Below are positions 40,408 to 49,616 of a stretch of 64,000 bases of DNA, in pieces (positions within the stretch are counted from its first letter, which is position 1; each line of letters starts with the position of its first letter). Position numbers and translations under genes: made by a program. The stretch lies in contig CAJNDS010000575.1 of NCBI GenBank assembly GCA_905221605.1, positions 1 to 64,000 of the forward strand, in the 5' to 3' direction. The stretch comes from Symbiodinium natans (lineage: Eukaryota > Sar > Dinophyceae > Suessiales > Symbiodiniaceae). The notes beneath the pieces were generated by a model that saw only the letters and a list, made by a program, of their open reading frames with translations, searched no databases and had not been told where the DNA came from.

Positions 40408-40428
40408 CCGTAGCCATTTTGGCTCAAG
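40407..40428 (+). other. complete dinoflagellate spliced-leader sequence (relic)
   Basis: All 22 bases fit the DinoSL consensus (begins with A at the variable D position, then CCGTAGCCATT, ends TTGGCTCAAG). In dinoflagellates this leader is added to mRNA 5' ends by trans-splicing. Here it is followed by CTTTCGG, not by the GT donor of an SL RNA gene, so it is a reintegrated or captured leader. Confidence 0.9.
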
Positions 40429-40560
40429 CTTTCGGCTCAACCCCGGTGGGGTGCCTTTGGTAGCGAGTTGGTAGTTGTCAACGAGCCCTGGGGCCCAAAT
40501 CTGCGTGGGGGAACAGGCCCGTGGTCGAATCCCAGCTTGTCCAACTTGTGCCATGGCTGA
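40407..40560 (+). repeat. SL-associated repeat S, copy 1
   Basis: After the leader come TTTCGGCTCA, ACCCCGGTGGGGTG, GAGCCCTGGGGCCCAAA, GTGGGGGAACAGGC, GAATCCCAG and GTGCCATGGC. The same phrases in the same order follow the hairpin at 43010-43150. TAGCGAGTTGG and GGTCGAATCCC resemble tRNA A and B boxes, but the pair is 62 bp apart and copy 2 lacks both. Confidence 0.8.
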
Positions 40561-41805
40561 GCTTAGGGTGTTCGCCTCCCTTTTGTCTCCACAGTCAGGA
40601 ACCGCTGCTCACCGTCGGGGGTTCGCCTCCGTTGCAAGGGTGCGATGCATCCTAGGCCAGTCCCAGCCGGCGGGACGCAAGTTCCGGAGCGGGGGGCAAT
40701 CTATCGGTGGGGGCTCACCTCCAGGAAAGCTTGAGTATGAAGAAGCACCACCGCTGGTGCCCCTAAACTAACTGCATTTTCCCCAAAGTTTTGCTTTTGT
40801 TGTCCTTTGCCACTATGCACTGCTAGCAGTCATGCATGCCGCTGCATTCCTAGGACCATGCTGCCCACTGGCAGGAGAGCAGTTGGGGGCAAGGTCTTCG
40901 CCGCCTGGTTACCGTTCGCTTAGCCTCTTGGATTTAGGATTGCATGCGTGCGTGGCGCTGGCAAGTTTGATGGTAAGCGTGGGGACCCTCCTGTGTGGTT
41001 GAGGCTCCTTAGGGGGGTCCCTTTGGCATCTTTGGGAGGGTTTAGGGTGGTTGTCGAAGTTACCAATGTGTGAGCCACAAGTGCACCGTCACCTCTGGAT
41101 ATAGCTTTACCATATTTACTTGGATTTTGTGCATCAATTCAGGCGCTTTGCACTCTGGACATGCAGGAAGCAATCATCTCACCAGCCTCTGGGGGGATCT
41201 TCCTCAGCGCCCCGGCCCTCCACTAAAGGGCCACGCAGTTAAGTCCTTAAGTTGGGGGGCCGGCCCTGCCACTTGTGTAGGGTTTTGGAATAAGTGCAGG
41301 AGCTGCTACGGGCTCTTTCCTCCCTATCGCTTGGCGTTGGCAGAACCAAGTGTGGGACTTTCCTTTAGCTTATTGTGTTTTGTAGATTCGGGCATGCAGG
41401 TACCGGGCGTGGGTCCTGCTTGTGCTGCAAGCCCAGGCGAGAGTGGGTGTGTTTCTTGGCTGGTGCGGCGTGGTTCCCGCGCTTGTTGAGGGGAGCGTCG
41501 ACACCTGCGCATATGGAGGGGTGCGTTTGCCCTCGCGCCAGTTTGAGGGCTTAGTGCTGGCCTTGACGCGCAGTCACTACTGTTTGTGATCTTGCAGTTG
41601 CCCAGGGTGGTTGGTTGGGTTAGGGTCGCCCTTGAGAGCGTAAACCGGCCCACTTCGCCGGGGGCCCAGGTCCCAACCACAGTGCAAAGACAGTGTGCGC
41701 TTCTCTGTCTTAGCATAGACCCTTTTCTTTTCAGTCCAGGCACCTGTTTCGGTCCGTTTACTGCCAAACAAGTCGTTTCTGTTATTTTGGGGTTTAGGAT
41801 ACGCG
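40561..41805. other. no recognised gene
   Basis: GC-rich unique-looking sequence with short pieces such as CTAGCAGTCATGCATGCCG. Frames of 100-147 codons exist on both strands without protein-like composition. Could be decayed LINE 5' or 3' untranslated DNA. Confidence 0.5.
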
Positions 41806-41810
41806 CTGAG

Positions 41811-42089
41811 CCCCAAATAGCAACATGATGTTGCTGGTATAGGATTTCGCCAAGACTTTCTGGTCAAATTTCCTTTTCAGCACAAAATCATTGAAGTTGG
41901 CCCGCCAGCACCAAAGATCTTCGACATCGAGTCGAGCGTGCATTGCAGGGCCAAATAGCAACATCACGTTGCTGGTATAGGAAATCGCCAAGGCTTTTCT
42001 GGTCAAATTTCCTTTCTGCACAAAATCATTGAAATTGGCCCGCCTGCACCAAAGATCTTCAACATCGAGTCGAGCGTACATTGCAGGGC
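41811..42089. repeat. 138-bp tandem duplication
   Basis: Two units share AAATAGCAACAT, GTTGCTGGTATAGGA, TTTCTGGTCAAATTTCCTTT, CACAAAATCATTGAA and CACCAAAGATCTTC...CGAGTCGAGCGT. About 92% identical by eye. Confidence 0.9.
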
Positions 42090-42104
42090 CTGGACGCTGG
42101 CTTT

Positions 42105-42345
42105 TCCTCCCCGGCTGGAGGTAAGTCTGGCCAACAGGTGGCCTTGGTGGCCACTCTGCTGCCCGTGGCAAGCACGCGAGGGCAGTACATCCACTCCATT
42201 CCCCGTCATTGGGGTGGTTTTCCCTCCCTTTTGGAGGTACGCTGGCAGACAGGGGGCCGTTGTGGCCACTCTGCTGCCTGTAGTGGAACGCCAGGGCAGT
42301 CGACCACTCCACTGCCCGTCAATGGGGTGGGTTTTGGTTGGTAGA
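42105..42345. repeat. about 120-bp tandem duplication
   Basis: Two units share TGGCCACTCTGCTGCC, CAGGGCAGT...CCACTCC and CCCGTCATTGGGGTGG-type phrases. The remaining 42346-42940 has GGGGCGGGGCAGCAACAC and similar G-rich text without a supported gene. Confidence 0.75.
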
Positions 42346-42949
42346 GGTAGCCGAGTACCCAGAGCTGCTGCGGCATGGGTGCTCTGGCCCTTGTTAGTAA
42401 GAGCGAGAACGCAGGGGCCACCTCGTTGCAGCAGGGTTTTGGGGCGTCGTTCCCAGCGCCTCTAGTTGATGGGAAAGCGTCGCTCCCTGCGCCTAAAATT
42501 GGGGGGAGTGCGTGGTCCCCGCGCTTAACCACAAATTGAGGGGACAAGACCCTGTCTCGCCAGTCAACGCCCAGCCTAGAAAAGGTGAGCTGAAGGCCCT
42601 CCGCCCCAGGTTTTGGGGGGTTCTCCTCCCTACCAATGCATTGGGGCGGGGCAGCAACACAGGAAGCCGAGCCTTGTATAGTGCATTTCCAAGTGAAAAG
42701 GAAACGCTGGGGGTTGACCATTGTGAGTCCCTCCATGTGATGGCATAGGTCCTGTAGCCTGTAGTAACCAAAGGCTTTCTTTTCTCACCTCAGTTTTCCT
42801 GTGGGAGTTTGGGCTCAGCGCCAGCCTGGAAAGCGCCCGGGTAATCAGTGCCAGTAGGCAAGCACGCCTAGTCACAACGACTGTGGGTGTGTAGGCTGTA
42901 GGTGTCAAAGCCCTTTTCCCCCAGGTCTGGCTCAAGGTAGCCACCCGGG

Positions 42950-43010
42950 TTTCTTAGGTACTGCCGTTTCGGCGGCCGCGCTGCGCGCTTCGAGAAGAAA
43001 GTTTTTTGAC
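42950..43010 (+). repeat. multi-hairpin motif, copy 2
   Basis: TTTCTTAGG, then GCCGTTTCGGCGGCCGCGC and CGAGAAGAAAGTTTTTTGAC. The left outer arm of copy 1 is mostly absent. Followed directly by repeat S and LINE-2. Confidence 0.85.
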
Positions 43011-43150
43011 TTTGACTGGCTCAAGTTTCGGCTCAGACCCCGGTGGGGTGTTGTGGTAGGAAAGCGGCTGTGAAACAAGCCCTGAGGCCCAAACCTTGTG
43101 TGGGGGAACAGGCTCCATCTTGAATCCCAGTCTCTTTGTAGTGCCATAGC
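43011..43150 (+). repeat. SL-associated repeat S, copy 2 (LINE-2 leader region)
   Basis: Homologous to 40407-40560. The leader is reduced to TGGCTCAAG (43017-43025). It lies about 20 bp upstream of the LINE-2 open frame and is best read as the 5'UTR of the LINE, with an eroded spliced leader. Confidence 0.75.
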
Positions 43151-43171
43151 ACACCTTACCCACCGTAAAGG

Positions 43172-46100
43172 GGGTGGAGGGAGTTCGGTACTTCCCCAAT
43201 TAATCTCTTCAACCGGTTTTCAGCCCTGGCGGAAGATGAAAATCCCCCTGATGAATTCACCTCCCTCCTCCTCAAGGCCAAAGATCAGTCTCTTGCTGCA
43301 TGTGAGGAGGAGTTGGTGGAACTGGTGGACAGAATGCCGGTCCGCCAAGGTTCTCTTGAAGAATGGGCGGCCCACCATGCATTACATCAACTTGCCACCC
43401 ACAGAAACGAACCCAGTGTTTGTTTGGAGGCGATTGCAGATGCAAAAAGGCAGCCCAACGACGAACCAGCAAAATTTGAAATCACAGTTGCCAACGTCAC
43501 ACGATGGAGAGCTGAGATCAAAACGTGGCTCCTAGATAGGCGACCACAGGGGGTGTGTCTCCAAGAAACCCACCTCACATCCAAAGAACAGAATCTTGCT
43601 ATCCATCAGTTGGACCAGGCCGGGTACGTTGCCTGGACCCTACCGGCCCACCCAACTGAGGGGGGAAAAAACTCTGGAGGCGTCATGATCGCGGTTGAAA
43701 AAGATCGAAATTTCCGATTCCTGAGATCCTTTGGTGTCGAAGGTAAAGGGTATGTGGCAGTGGTAGGTAGAACAGAGAAGAGGGACATTGTTTTCATCTC
43801 CGTCTACCTTGAAACCAGTGTAGGCCTCACTGGAGGACACAACCCCACCATTGTCGGTGATCTTCTTGCCTTCATTAAAGGCCTTACCATTGAATGGTTT
43901 GTGGCTGGGGATTTCAACATCCCACCACAGGACATACTCGAAACCTCGATTGAGTCCCTCCTGCGTGGGAAAGTGCTAGCTACCAACGAGCCCACCATTA
44001 TGGGTGGCAATGAAATCGACTTTGCCATTGCTAGCCACACCGTCTCAAATGGGCTCGAAATCAAAACAGATTGGGACGTTCCCTTCAGGCCCCATTGCGC
44101 CATTCGGTACACACTCAATGTAGGGGTTTTCCGGGCCTGTACCCTACAGGCCAGGCCCTTCCGGAGACCTGTTGACGATGAGCAGGCACCATTCCAAGGA
44201 CATTTTACCATGGTTTGTCCCAGCCTCCTCCTAGAGCCGAGGGCGGATGACGCCATTACAGCTGGGTTTGCCGGCTTCACTCAGCGTGTTGAGGCGAGCC
44301 TCTATCCCTCAGACATCAGAGGCAGGGGATGCCAGGTTGAAACTCATGTTGGACCACTAGCCCCGCCCAAACCTACGGGTTTCGTCTGGGCTGGTGGGAA
44401 GTCCAAATTCTGGGGTAGACTTGCGGTCTGGCACCGGCAAGGTCTCCGCATTGGTCTGAGCCCCAAGCTTCAGCAGGTGGTCCAATCCCACCTCTCCCAA
44501 CTCCCTTTCAACTGGGAGGAATGCGACGCATTCAGGTGCCAGACAGCGGTTAATCTCGTCCAAGAGCATTTTGGAAAAGAAGGGACCAAGGCCAAAGAGG
44601 TCAAACAAATCATCGAAACACAACGAAAACTTCACCTCAGGAAAGCGCATCAGGAACAAGCCAAAAAGTACGAGGCATGGCTCCAGGGGGATGGGAAAAA
44701 CCACCTGCGCCACCTTTACCGGGCACTCAAAACTGAGGAAAATATCACTACTCGCCCATTTGCGGACCTTGCGGTGGAGGTTAAGCCTCACGCCAGAAGG
44801 GCATGGTGGGCTGACATGTGGGCCCCAAGTGGGTTGAGCGGCACTCACGGCACTAACCCTCGCTTGGCCCTGCAGAACAAAGCAAGGCAACAAGCAGCCA
44901 ACCTCCCGCCCATTTCGGCGGAGGAATGGAGTTCCCTCATAAAAAAGGTCCCAAACAAAGCCCCCGGCCCAGATGGGTGGTGCTATGAAATGCTCAGAGC
45001 ATTACCTTATGAAGCCATTCTTGAATTGGCCAGCATGGTCCGGCAATGGGAAGTTGAAGCCCAGTTTCCGCAGCACTGTGATATCACACAGTATGCCATG
45101 CTCCCCAAAAATGAAACATCCGAAAGGCCTATTGGGTTAACCCATGTCCTGCACAGGATATTTTGCAAGGCGAGATGGCATCTTATCACAGAATGGGAGA
45201 ACAGTTACAACCCTACCTCCCCCTGGAATCAGGCTAAGGCAGGGAACAGCTCCCTCGACACAGCCCTCCGCCGCCTAATCAGGGCTGAAACTAACAAAAG
45301 AGAGAAGCGTCACACCATTACACTTCTCCTAGATCTAACATCCTTCTATGAGACTGTCCCACATTGGCAGCTCCTAGCCCAGGGTGTCAGACACTCCTTT
45401 CCCCCGCTTCTACTTGAGAGAGCGTTAAGCCTTTACTCAGGCAGCCGATACATAGAAGCGCAGGGGAGTCTGTCTCGCCCCATCCGAGCTGCCAGAGGTC
45501 TCATAGCAGGTTGCCCGCTCGCCCCTGCTCTTTCCAGAGTGGTGCTCCACGATCCGATCTCGAAGATGCACTCTGCTTCCCTTGTACACCACATCGATTT
45601 GTGGGTGGACGACTGCTCAGCAGATTTTGTCTACAGGGAGCTAAAAGCTGACCTCGAGAATCAGGGCCTGATGGTCAGCGCCACCAAAACGGCTTTCATT
45701 TGCTCAAACAAGGCTTCTGCCAGAGAACTGCAATCCTTGCTCGGAGAACATGAACCCCCCATCAAAACCTTAGGCAAAGACCTTGGTCTGGATTATCCTG
45801 CAGGACAGCGGAGGCGAATCACAGTGGCCAAAGGCAGACACGCTAAAGGAGGGCAACGTGCCAGGAAATTGACCAAGCTGCAAGTCAAAAGCACTAGCAT
45901 CCGGGTTAGACTCTTCAACGGCTCCATCCGTTCCTGCGCCTTGTATGGGCATGAAGGGGTTGGGGTAGCGCCTAAACGGCGCAAATGGTTCAGAAGTTTG
46001 CTTGCTGCGGCCTTGGGCCGGCCCACGCTTGCCAGCACTGACTCAGCCCTTGAGTTCCACTCGAACAAAGTTGTAGACCCAGCCTACACCATCATGTCAC

Positions 46101-47797
46101 AGCATTTCAAGGCGGTACGGCGGCTTCTTCTCAGCTGGCCCGACAGGGACGTTGGCAGATTGCACCAGAGCTGGGACAAACTCGGGCAATGGCTGAGCGA
46201 AGCTGAACATCCCTGGAAAAGGGCGGCTGGACCGCTTGGAGCCGCCTGGTGCTACCTTCAAGAGTTGGGGTGGGAGGCTGTCAGCCTCAGCAAGTGGCGC
46301 GTTGAAGGCACCATTCTTGACATCCGTCAGGGACCTGATTTCCATACACTTCTCTTCCAGCTAAAACATCTAATTGACACCAGGCGACATCGCCGCATCG
46401 CTCAACTGGATGGTGGCAAAGGATTAGAGACAGGACCGGACTGGACAACCCCCAGAAGGCTCCTCAAACAAGCCAACAAGCAGGAAAAGGCGGCACTTCA
46501 AGCGTTGTGGCAAGGCGCCGTCGAGGCGTCTCCAACTGCCACGTGTTCCCTATGCAACCAACCAGCCACCAAGAAGCATGTACTCTGGGAATGCAAATGG
46601 TGGAAAAAGCATGGTGAACAGCCGCCTAGATGGTGGGAAGATTACCCGGAGCATCAATCCACCGATTGTCTTTGGAATTTTGGACTCATGCCCAACCTTC
46701 CCAGGGAAATGCCCTCCGGAGATTCCATTCTGGAAGTCCAGGGAGTCCTCCGCAATCCAGACCAAATCCCTAAAGGCGCTTTCGCGGCCACTGACGCCAG
46801 TGGTGGCCCCACCACTGACCATCGGCTTCAAAACGTGGTATGGGGGTTGATAGTCTATGAATGGTGTGGTGACACGCCCAAGCAAATAGGGTCCATTGCT
46901 GGTCTTCTTGGTAATGAACAATCAGTATACCGCGGGGAGGCTAAGGCCATCCAACAAGCGGCCCTTCTCCTTCCAGAGGGGACAGACGTCACCAGTGATT
47001 GCAAAGGGGCCGTTGCGCGTGCCAGAAGGGGCCCTACGGGGGGAGGAGCACACCAAGACATTTTTGGTACTGCGCCCACCCATGAGCTTTGCCTTACATG
47101 GGTCCCATCCCATTTAGGATGTGAGGAATTTAAGGCAAAAATGGGGGAAGGGCAAGAATGGCGGCGCAACATCAATGCTGAGGTTGATGCATTGGTGTCC
47201 AGACACGCCAAAGCCCTCTACAGCACTGAGCGTGCAGAAAGGCTGCAAAAAAATGACAAACTGGCTACCGATGTGGCCGGTTTTTTAGGACGCCGTCTCC
47301 TCTCCTTGCTTGAGGGAGGAAAGAAGGATGGCCCGCAAGTTGTATTCCCTAAAGACCAACCCCAGGAAGAACCGGCCAATCCTCCCTCCAGCAGCTCCTC
47401 CTCAAACCAATCCACCTTTTCCAAAAACCGCTGGAAGAAACGCCGGAAAACTCCGCGGGGCAACCAAGCCTCCACAGGCCAGGATCCCCCCGCCTTGAAT
47501 CCGGCGGATGGCAGTCCAAAGGGTGACGTTACCACAGCACGGCCCGAAGAAACAGGGAGCCTTAACAAAAAGCAAATTTTGACAGGCTTGGTGCAAGCAC
47601 CCTTGACGTTAAAGGTCACACCTTTGTTGTCACCCGGAACACCGTTAACAATTTGCAAATCAAATGTGAAAACTGCGGTTTGTGGATTCAACAAGTTGAC
47701 ACCAAAGACACATTCAACCGAAAGACCCATAACCACTGCAAGGGTCATCCGGACAGCGTTCCCTCCCCAACATGGACGTGGCACGCGTCTCACGTAA
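43172..47797 (+). CDS. LINE-2 polyprotein: endonuclease, RT, Cys knuckle, RNase H
   Basis: One open frame from about 43172 (no ATG before 43328; the start is unclear) to 47797. Endonuclease: VCLQETHLTS, WFVAGDFNIPP (GDFN about 43907), GGNEIDFAIAS, RPHCAIRYT. RT: NKAPGPDGWCYEML, MLPKNETSERPIGLT, LLLDLTSFYETVP (motif A), ARGLIAGCPLAPALSR (B), HIDLWVDDCSADF (C, WVDD at about 45602). Knuckle: CSLCNQPATKKHVLWEC (about 46540). RNase H: ATDASGGPTTD, VYRGEAKAIQQA, TSDCKGAVARA, NINAEVDALVSRHA. All catalytic acids are present, so the enzyme part looks intact. The last about 70 codons past 47590 read out of frame relative to the conserved tail. Same family as LINE-1. Confidence 0.92.
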   Translation, partial: GWREFGTSPINLFNRFSALAEDENPPDEFTSLLLKAKDQSLAACEEELVELVDRMPVRQGSLEEWAAHHALHQLATHRNEPSVCLEAIADAKRQPNDEPAKFEITVANVTRWRAEIKTWLLDRRPQGVCLQETHLTSKEQNLAIHQLDQAGYVAWTLPAHPTEGGKNSGGVMIAVEKDRNFRFLRSFGVEGKGYVAVVGRTEKRDIVFISVYLETSVGLTGGHNPTIVGDLLAFIKGLTIEWFVAGDFNIPPQDILETSIESLLRGKVLATNEPTIMGGNEIDFAIASHTVSNGLEIKTDWDVPFRPHCAIRYTLNVGVFRACTLQARPFRRPVDDEQAPFQGHFTMVCPSLLLEPRADDAITAGFAGFTQRVEASLYPSDIRGRGCQVETHVGPLAPPKPTGFVWAGGKSKFWGRLAVWHRQGLRIGLSPKLQQVVQSHLSQLPFNWEECDAFRCQTAVNLVQEHFGKEGTKAKEVKQIIETQRKLHLRKAHQEQAKKYEAWLQGDGKNHLRHLYRALKTEENITTRPFADLAVEVKPHARRAWWADMWAPSGLSGTHGTNPRLALQNKARQQAANLPPISAEEWSSLIKKVPNKAPGPDGWCYEMLRALPYEAILELASMVRQWEVEAQFPQHCDITQYAMLPKNETSERPIGLTHVLHRIFCKARWHLITEWENSYNPTSPWNQAKAGNSSLDTALRRLIRAETNKREKRHTITLLLDLTSFYETVPHWQLLAQGVRHSFPPLLLERALSLYSGSRYIEAQGSLSRPIRAARGLIAGCPLAPALSRVVLHDPISKMHSASLVHHIDLWVDDCSADFVYRELKADLENQGLMVSATKTAFICSNKASARELQSLLGEHEPPIKTLGKDLGLDYPAGQRRRITVAKGRHAKGGQRARKLTKLQVKSTSIRVRLFNGSIRSCALYGHEGVGVAPKRRKWFRSLLAAALGRPTLASTDSALEFHSNKVVDPAYTIMSQHFKAVRRLLLSWPDRDVGRLHQSWDKLGQWLSEAEHPWKRAAGPLGAAWCYLQELGWEAVSLSKWRVEGTILDIRQGPDFHTLLFQLKHLIDTRRHRRIAQLDGGKGLETGPDWTTPRRLLKQANKQEKAALQALWQGAVEASPTATCSLCNQPATKKHVLWECKWWKKHGEQPPRWWEDYPEHQSTDCLWNFGLMPNLPREMPSGDSILEVQGVLRNPDQIPKGAFAATDASGGPTTDHRLQNVVWGLIVYEWCGDTPKQIGSIAGLLGNEQSVYRGEAKAIQQAALLLPEGTDVTSDCKGAVARARRGPTGGGAHQDIFGTAPTHELCLTWVPSHLGCEEFKAKMGEGQEWRRNINAEVDALVSRHAKALYSTERAERLQKNDKLATDVAGFLGRRLLSLLEGGKKDGPQVVFPKDQPQEEPANPPSSSSSSNQSTFSKNRWKKRRKTPRGNQASTGQDPPALNPADGSPKGDVTTARPEETGSLNKKQILTGLVQAPLTLKVTPLLSPGTPLTICKSNVKTAVCGFNKLTPKTHSTERPITTARVIRTAFPPQHGRGTRLT

Positions 47798-47997
47798 TGG
47801 CGAATGAAGGGAACCGATGGGTGTGCACAAAATGCAGTAGCATTCAAAGTGTGGGGGGGGTAACCCATGGCCCTCTTGAAAGACCCTGCCTACACGCCCC
47901 GAACAAGAGGCCCCCAACGCATGCCCTTAAACTCAATAGAGCAGCCCAGGGTACGCCGTCAGTTGCCACCTTCTTTGGGGGCCCAAGAAAAGGATAG
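47593..47997 (+). CDS. LINE-2 zinc-ribbon tail in a shifted frame
   Basis: In a frame different from the main ORF: STLDVKGHTFVVTRNTVNNL, IKCENCGLWIQQ, HNHCKGH and RWVCTKCSSIQ, ending at 47997. These Cys/His pairs look like one or two zinc ribbons and are matched by VEGAYVTHVLKLLED...WVCEGCGG in LINE-1. So the tail belongs to the polyprotein. One base gained or lost near 47590-47600, or a programmed shift, separates it. Confidence 0.7.
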   Translation, partial: ASTLDVKGHTFVVTRNTVNNLQIKCENCGLWIQQVDTKDTFNRKTHNHCKGHPDSVPSPTWTWHASHVMANEGNRWVCTKCSSIQSVGGVTHGPLERPCLHAPNKRPPTHALKLNRAAQGTPSVATFFGGPRKG

Positions 47998-48200
47998 TAA
48001 TTACCAGGATTGAACAATGTGAAATCAGCATGTTGTTGTGTCTTGTAAAAAAATTACCCTTTCAGTACCTTTGCACCTCCCCGTTTTCCACTTGCCCAGC
48101 CCTCACCTCCCGAATTGAGCAAATTCCCCATACTGCAGCCGCTGGTCTCAAACACAGGTAGCAGCCCTAGGGCAGTTTAGCTACCTTAGAACCTGTAGAT

Positions 48201-49616
48201 ATGGGATGGGGCCAGGGCAAAGGAAAGGGGGCGCAGCCTCCTCAAGGCAAAGGCAAAGGTAAAGGGGGGGGGTACCAACCTCCCGGAGCAGGCAAAGGGG
48301 GCCACCCTCCTGGAGGCAAAGGCGAGATCCCCTTCAAGCGACCTTCCAAGAAAGACAGGGATCGCCTTAAGCAGCTGGGTTTGTGGCCACCTCCCAAGGG
48401 GCAAGGCAAGAACGCCCGAACAGGCCCACACCCGGCAACGGAAGGGGGCCACGCCAGACCACCCACGCCTCCCCCCGTCAGACGGCGAGCTGCAGCAGAA
48501 CGAAGTCCCTCCACGAGCCGCAGCCGAACACCGCGCCAAGAGGGGACGGATGCAGAATCACCAGCTGCGGAATCCCCCTCGCAGTCTTCGCACTCAACGG
48601 AGCTTCGAAGAGCCTCACCCGACCCACCGAGGCACCAACCTGAGCCAGGCCCAACCCCACCTGCTGAGGGGGGAGAGGCAGACACCGACCCAATGCCAGT
48701 CAAACAGGAGACAACCGAGGAGTTTAGCTCCGGAGAGTCGTCTGGAGAGGCGGCACCTCTACCACCTTGGCCTCTCCAGGCAGACAGCCTCCACCTCACG
48801 GTTGACCGGGTTCGCCGCAGCAACAACCGTGACTTCTGGCTGTCTAACCTCGGCCCAACCTTGTGGTTGGATTGTTTCCCAGCCTTCAAGGGTTCCAGCC
48901 TCCTGGGCATAGGGGGAACGCGAGCAGTGTACACCTCACCCACCTCAGACGGCAAGGTGTGGAAGATTGCTCTCAAAGCAGAGCCAAGCCACCATGGGAT
49001 TGAACAAGCAATTGGGCAACGGCTCCCAGGTTTATGTGCCACTCAAACCAGGATGGTGGGGACGGGGCAGCTCACCATCCGAGACTTTAAGACCCTGGAG
49101 ATTGAGGTCTTGGAGGTTGAGCGTCTCACGCTGTTGCCAGACCAGCCTACCAACCTCCAGGTCTTGCACATGTTCATGGTCCTAACAGCCCTCGTGGGTG
49201 CGGGCATATGGGTCAGGGACCTGAACAAAAAGAATTGGGGGGTGCGTCCCCCCAACCCACACGGGCCCGATCAAGGGCCCGCAGAAATCGTGGCCCTAGA
49301 TTGTGGGGGTTGGGCATTCCAAGATGCCCCGCTTGGTTTTCCCCAACGAGTGCGCATTGCCTCATGGTGGGGATGGATCGAAGCCGCCACCCCCGAGGTA
49401 GCGTCATGGGCCAGAAGCATCGTCCGCACGGACCATGCTAGCCCGCGGCGACTCGCCATCGCTTTCAGGCAGCGCCTCCTTGCCACAGAGGGGGGGAAGG
49501 AGGTTCTTGGGACTTTGGTCCGTCAAGGGGTCATCATCCCTAGTCCCTCGCTGAACCTGTGCCTCCCGATGACGGTCAATGGAGTCAACAGCAGCTTGGT
49601 GCTTCGCCTCAATTGA
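48201..49616 (+). CDS. kinase-like ORF next to LINE-2
   Basis: ATG 48201-48203, 471 codons, 204 bp after the LINE-2 tail. Residues 1-75 are a Gly/Lys/Gln/Pro-rich basic region (GKGKGAQPPQGKGKG) likely to bind RNA. Residues 75-190 are Ser/Pro/Glu-rich and probably disordered. The C-terminal 280 residues carry protein-kinase landmarks in order: LGIGGTRAVY (Gly loop, about 235), KVWKIALKA (VAIK-type Lys about 254), GIEQAIGQRL (possible helix-C Glu), GIWVRDLNKKNWGV (HRDxKxxN-type loop, about 337-345), EIVALDCGGW (DFG-like DCG, about 366). Spacing (86 and 26 residues) is kinase-like, with a small insert. It could be an active atypical kinase, a pseudokinase or an aminoglycoside-phosphotransferase-like fold. 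No in-frame damage. Confidence 0.75.
   Translation: MGWGQGKGKGAQPPQGKGKGKGGGYQPPGAGKGGHPPGGKGEIPFKRPSKKDRDRLKQLGLWPPPKGQGKNARTGPHPATEGGHARPPTPPPVRRRAAAERSPSTSRSRTPRQEGTDAESPAAESPSQSSHSTELRRASPDPPRHQPEPGPTPPAEGGEADTDPMPVKQETTEEFSSGESSGEAAPLPPWPLQADSLHLTVDRVRRSNNRDFWLSNLGPTLWLDCFPAFKGSSLLGIGGTRAVYTSPTSDGKVWKIALKAEPSHHGIEQAIGQRLPGLCATQTRMVGTGQLTIRDFKTLEIEVLEVERLTLLPDQPTNLQVLHMFMVLTALVGAGIWVRDLNKKNWGVRPPNPHGPDQGPAEIVALDCGGWAFQDAPLGFPQRVRIASWWGWIEAATPEVASWARSIVRTDHASPRRLAIAFRQRLLATEGGKEVLGTLVRQGVIIPSPSLNLCLPMTVNGVNSSLVLRLN

Noticed and set aside
40407-40428. SL RNA gene
   Set aside because: No GT donor, no intron or Sm-like part follows the leader, and there is no tandem array or linked 5S gene.
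40455-40540. tRNA gene
   Set aside because: A- and B-box-like strings are 62 bp apart, no acceptor stem or anticodon arm folds, and the homologous copy at 43 kb lacks both boxes.
48242-49042. 266-codon minus-strand frame opposite the kinase-like ORF
   Set aside because: Composition follows codon shadowing of the Pro/Ser-rich plus frame; no motif seen.
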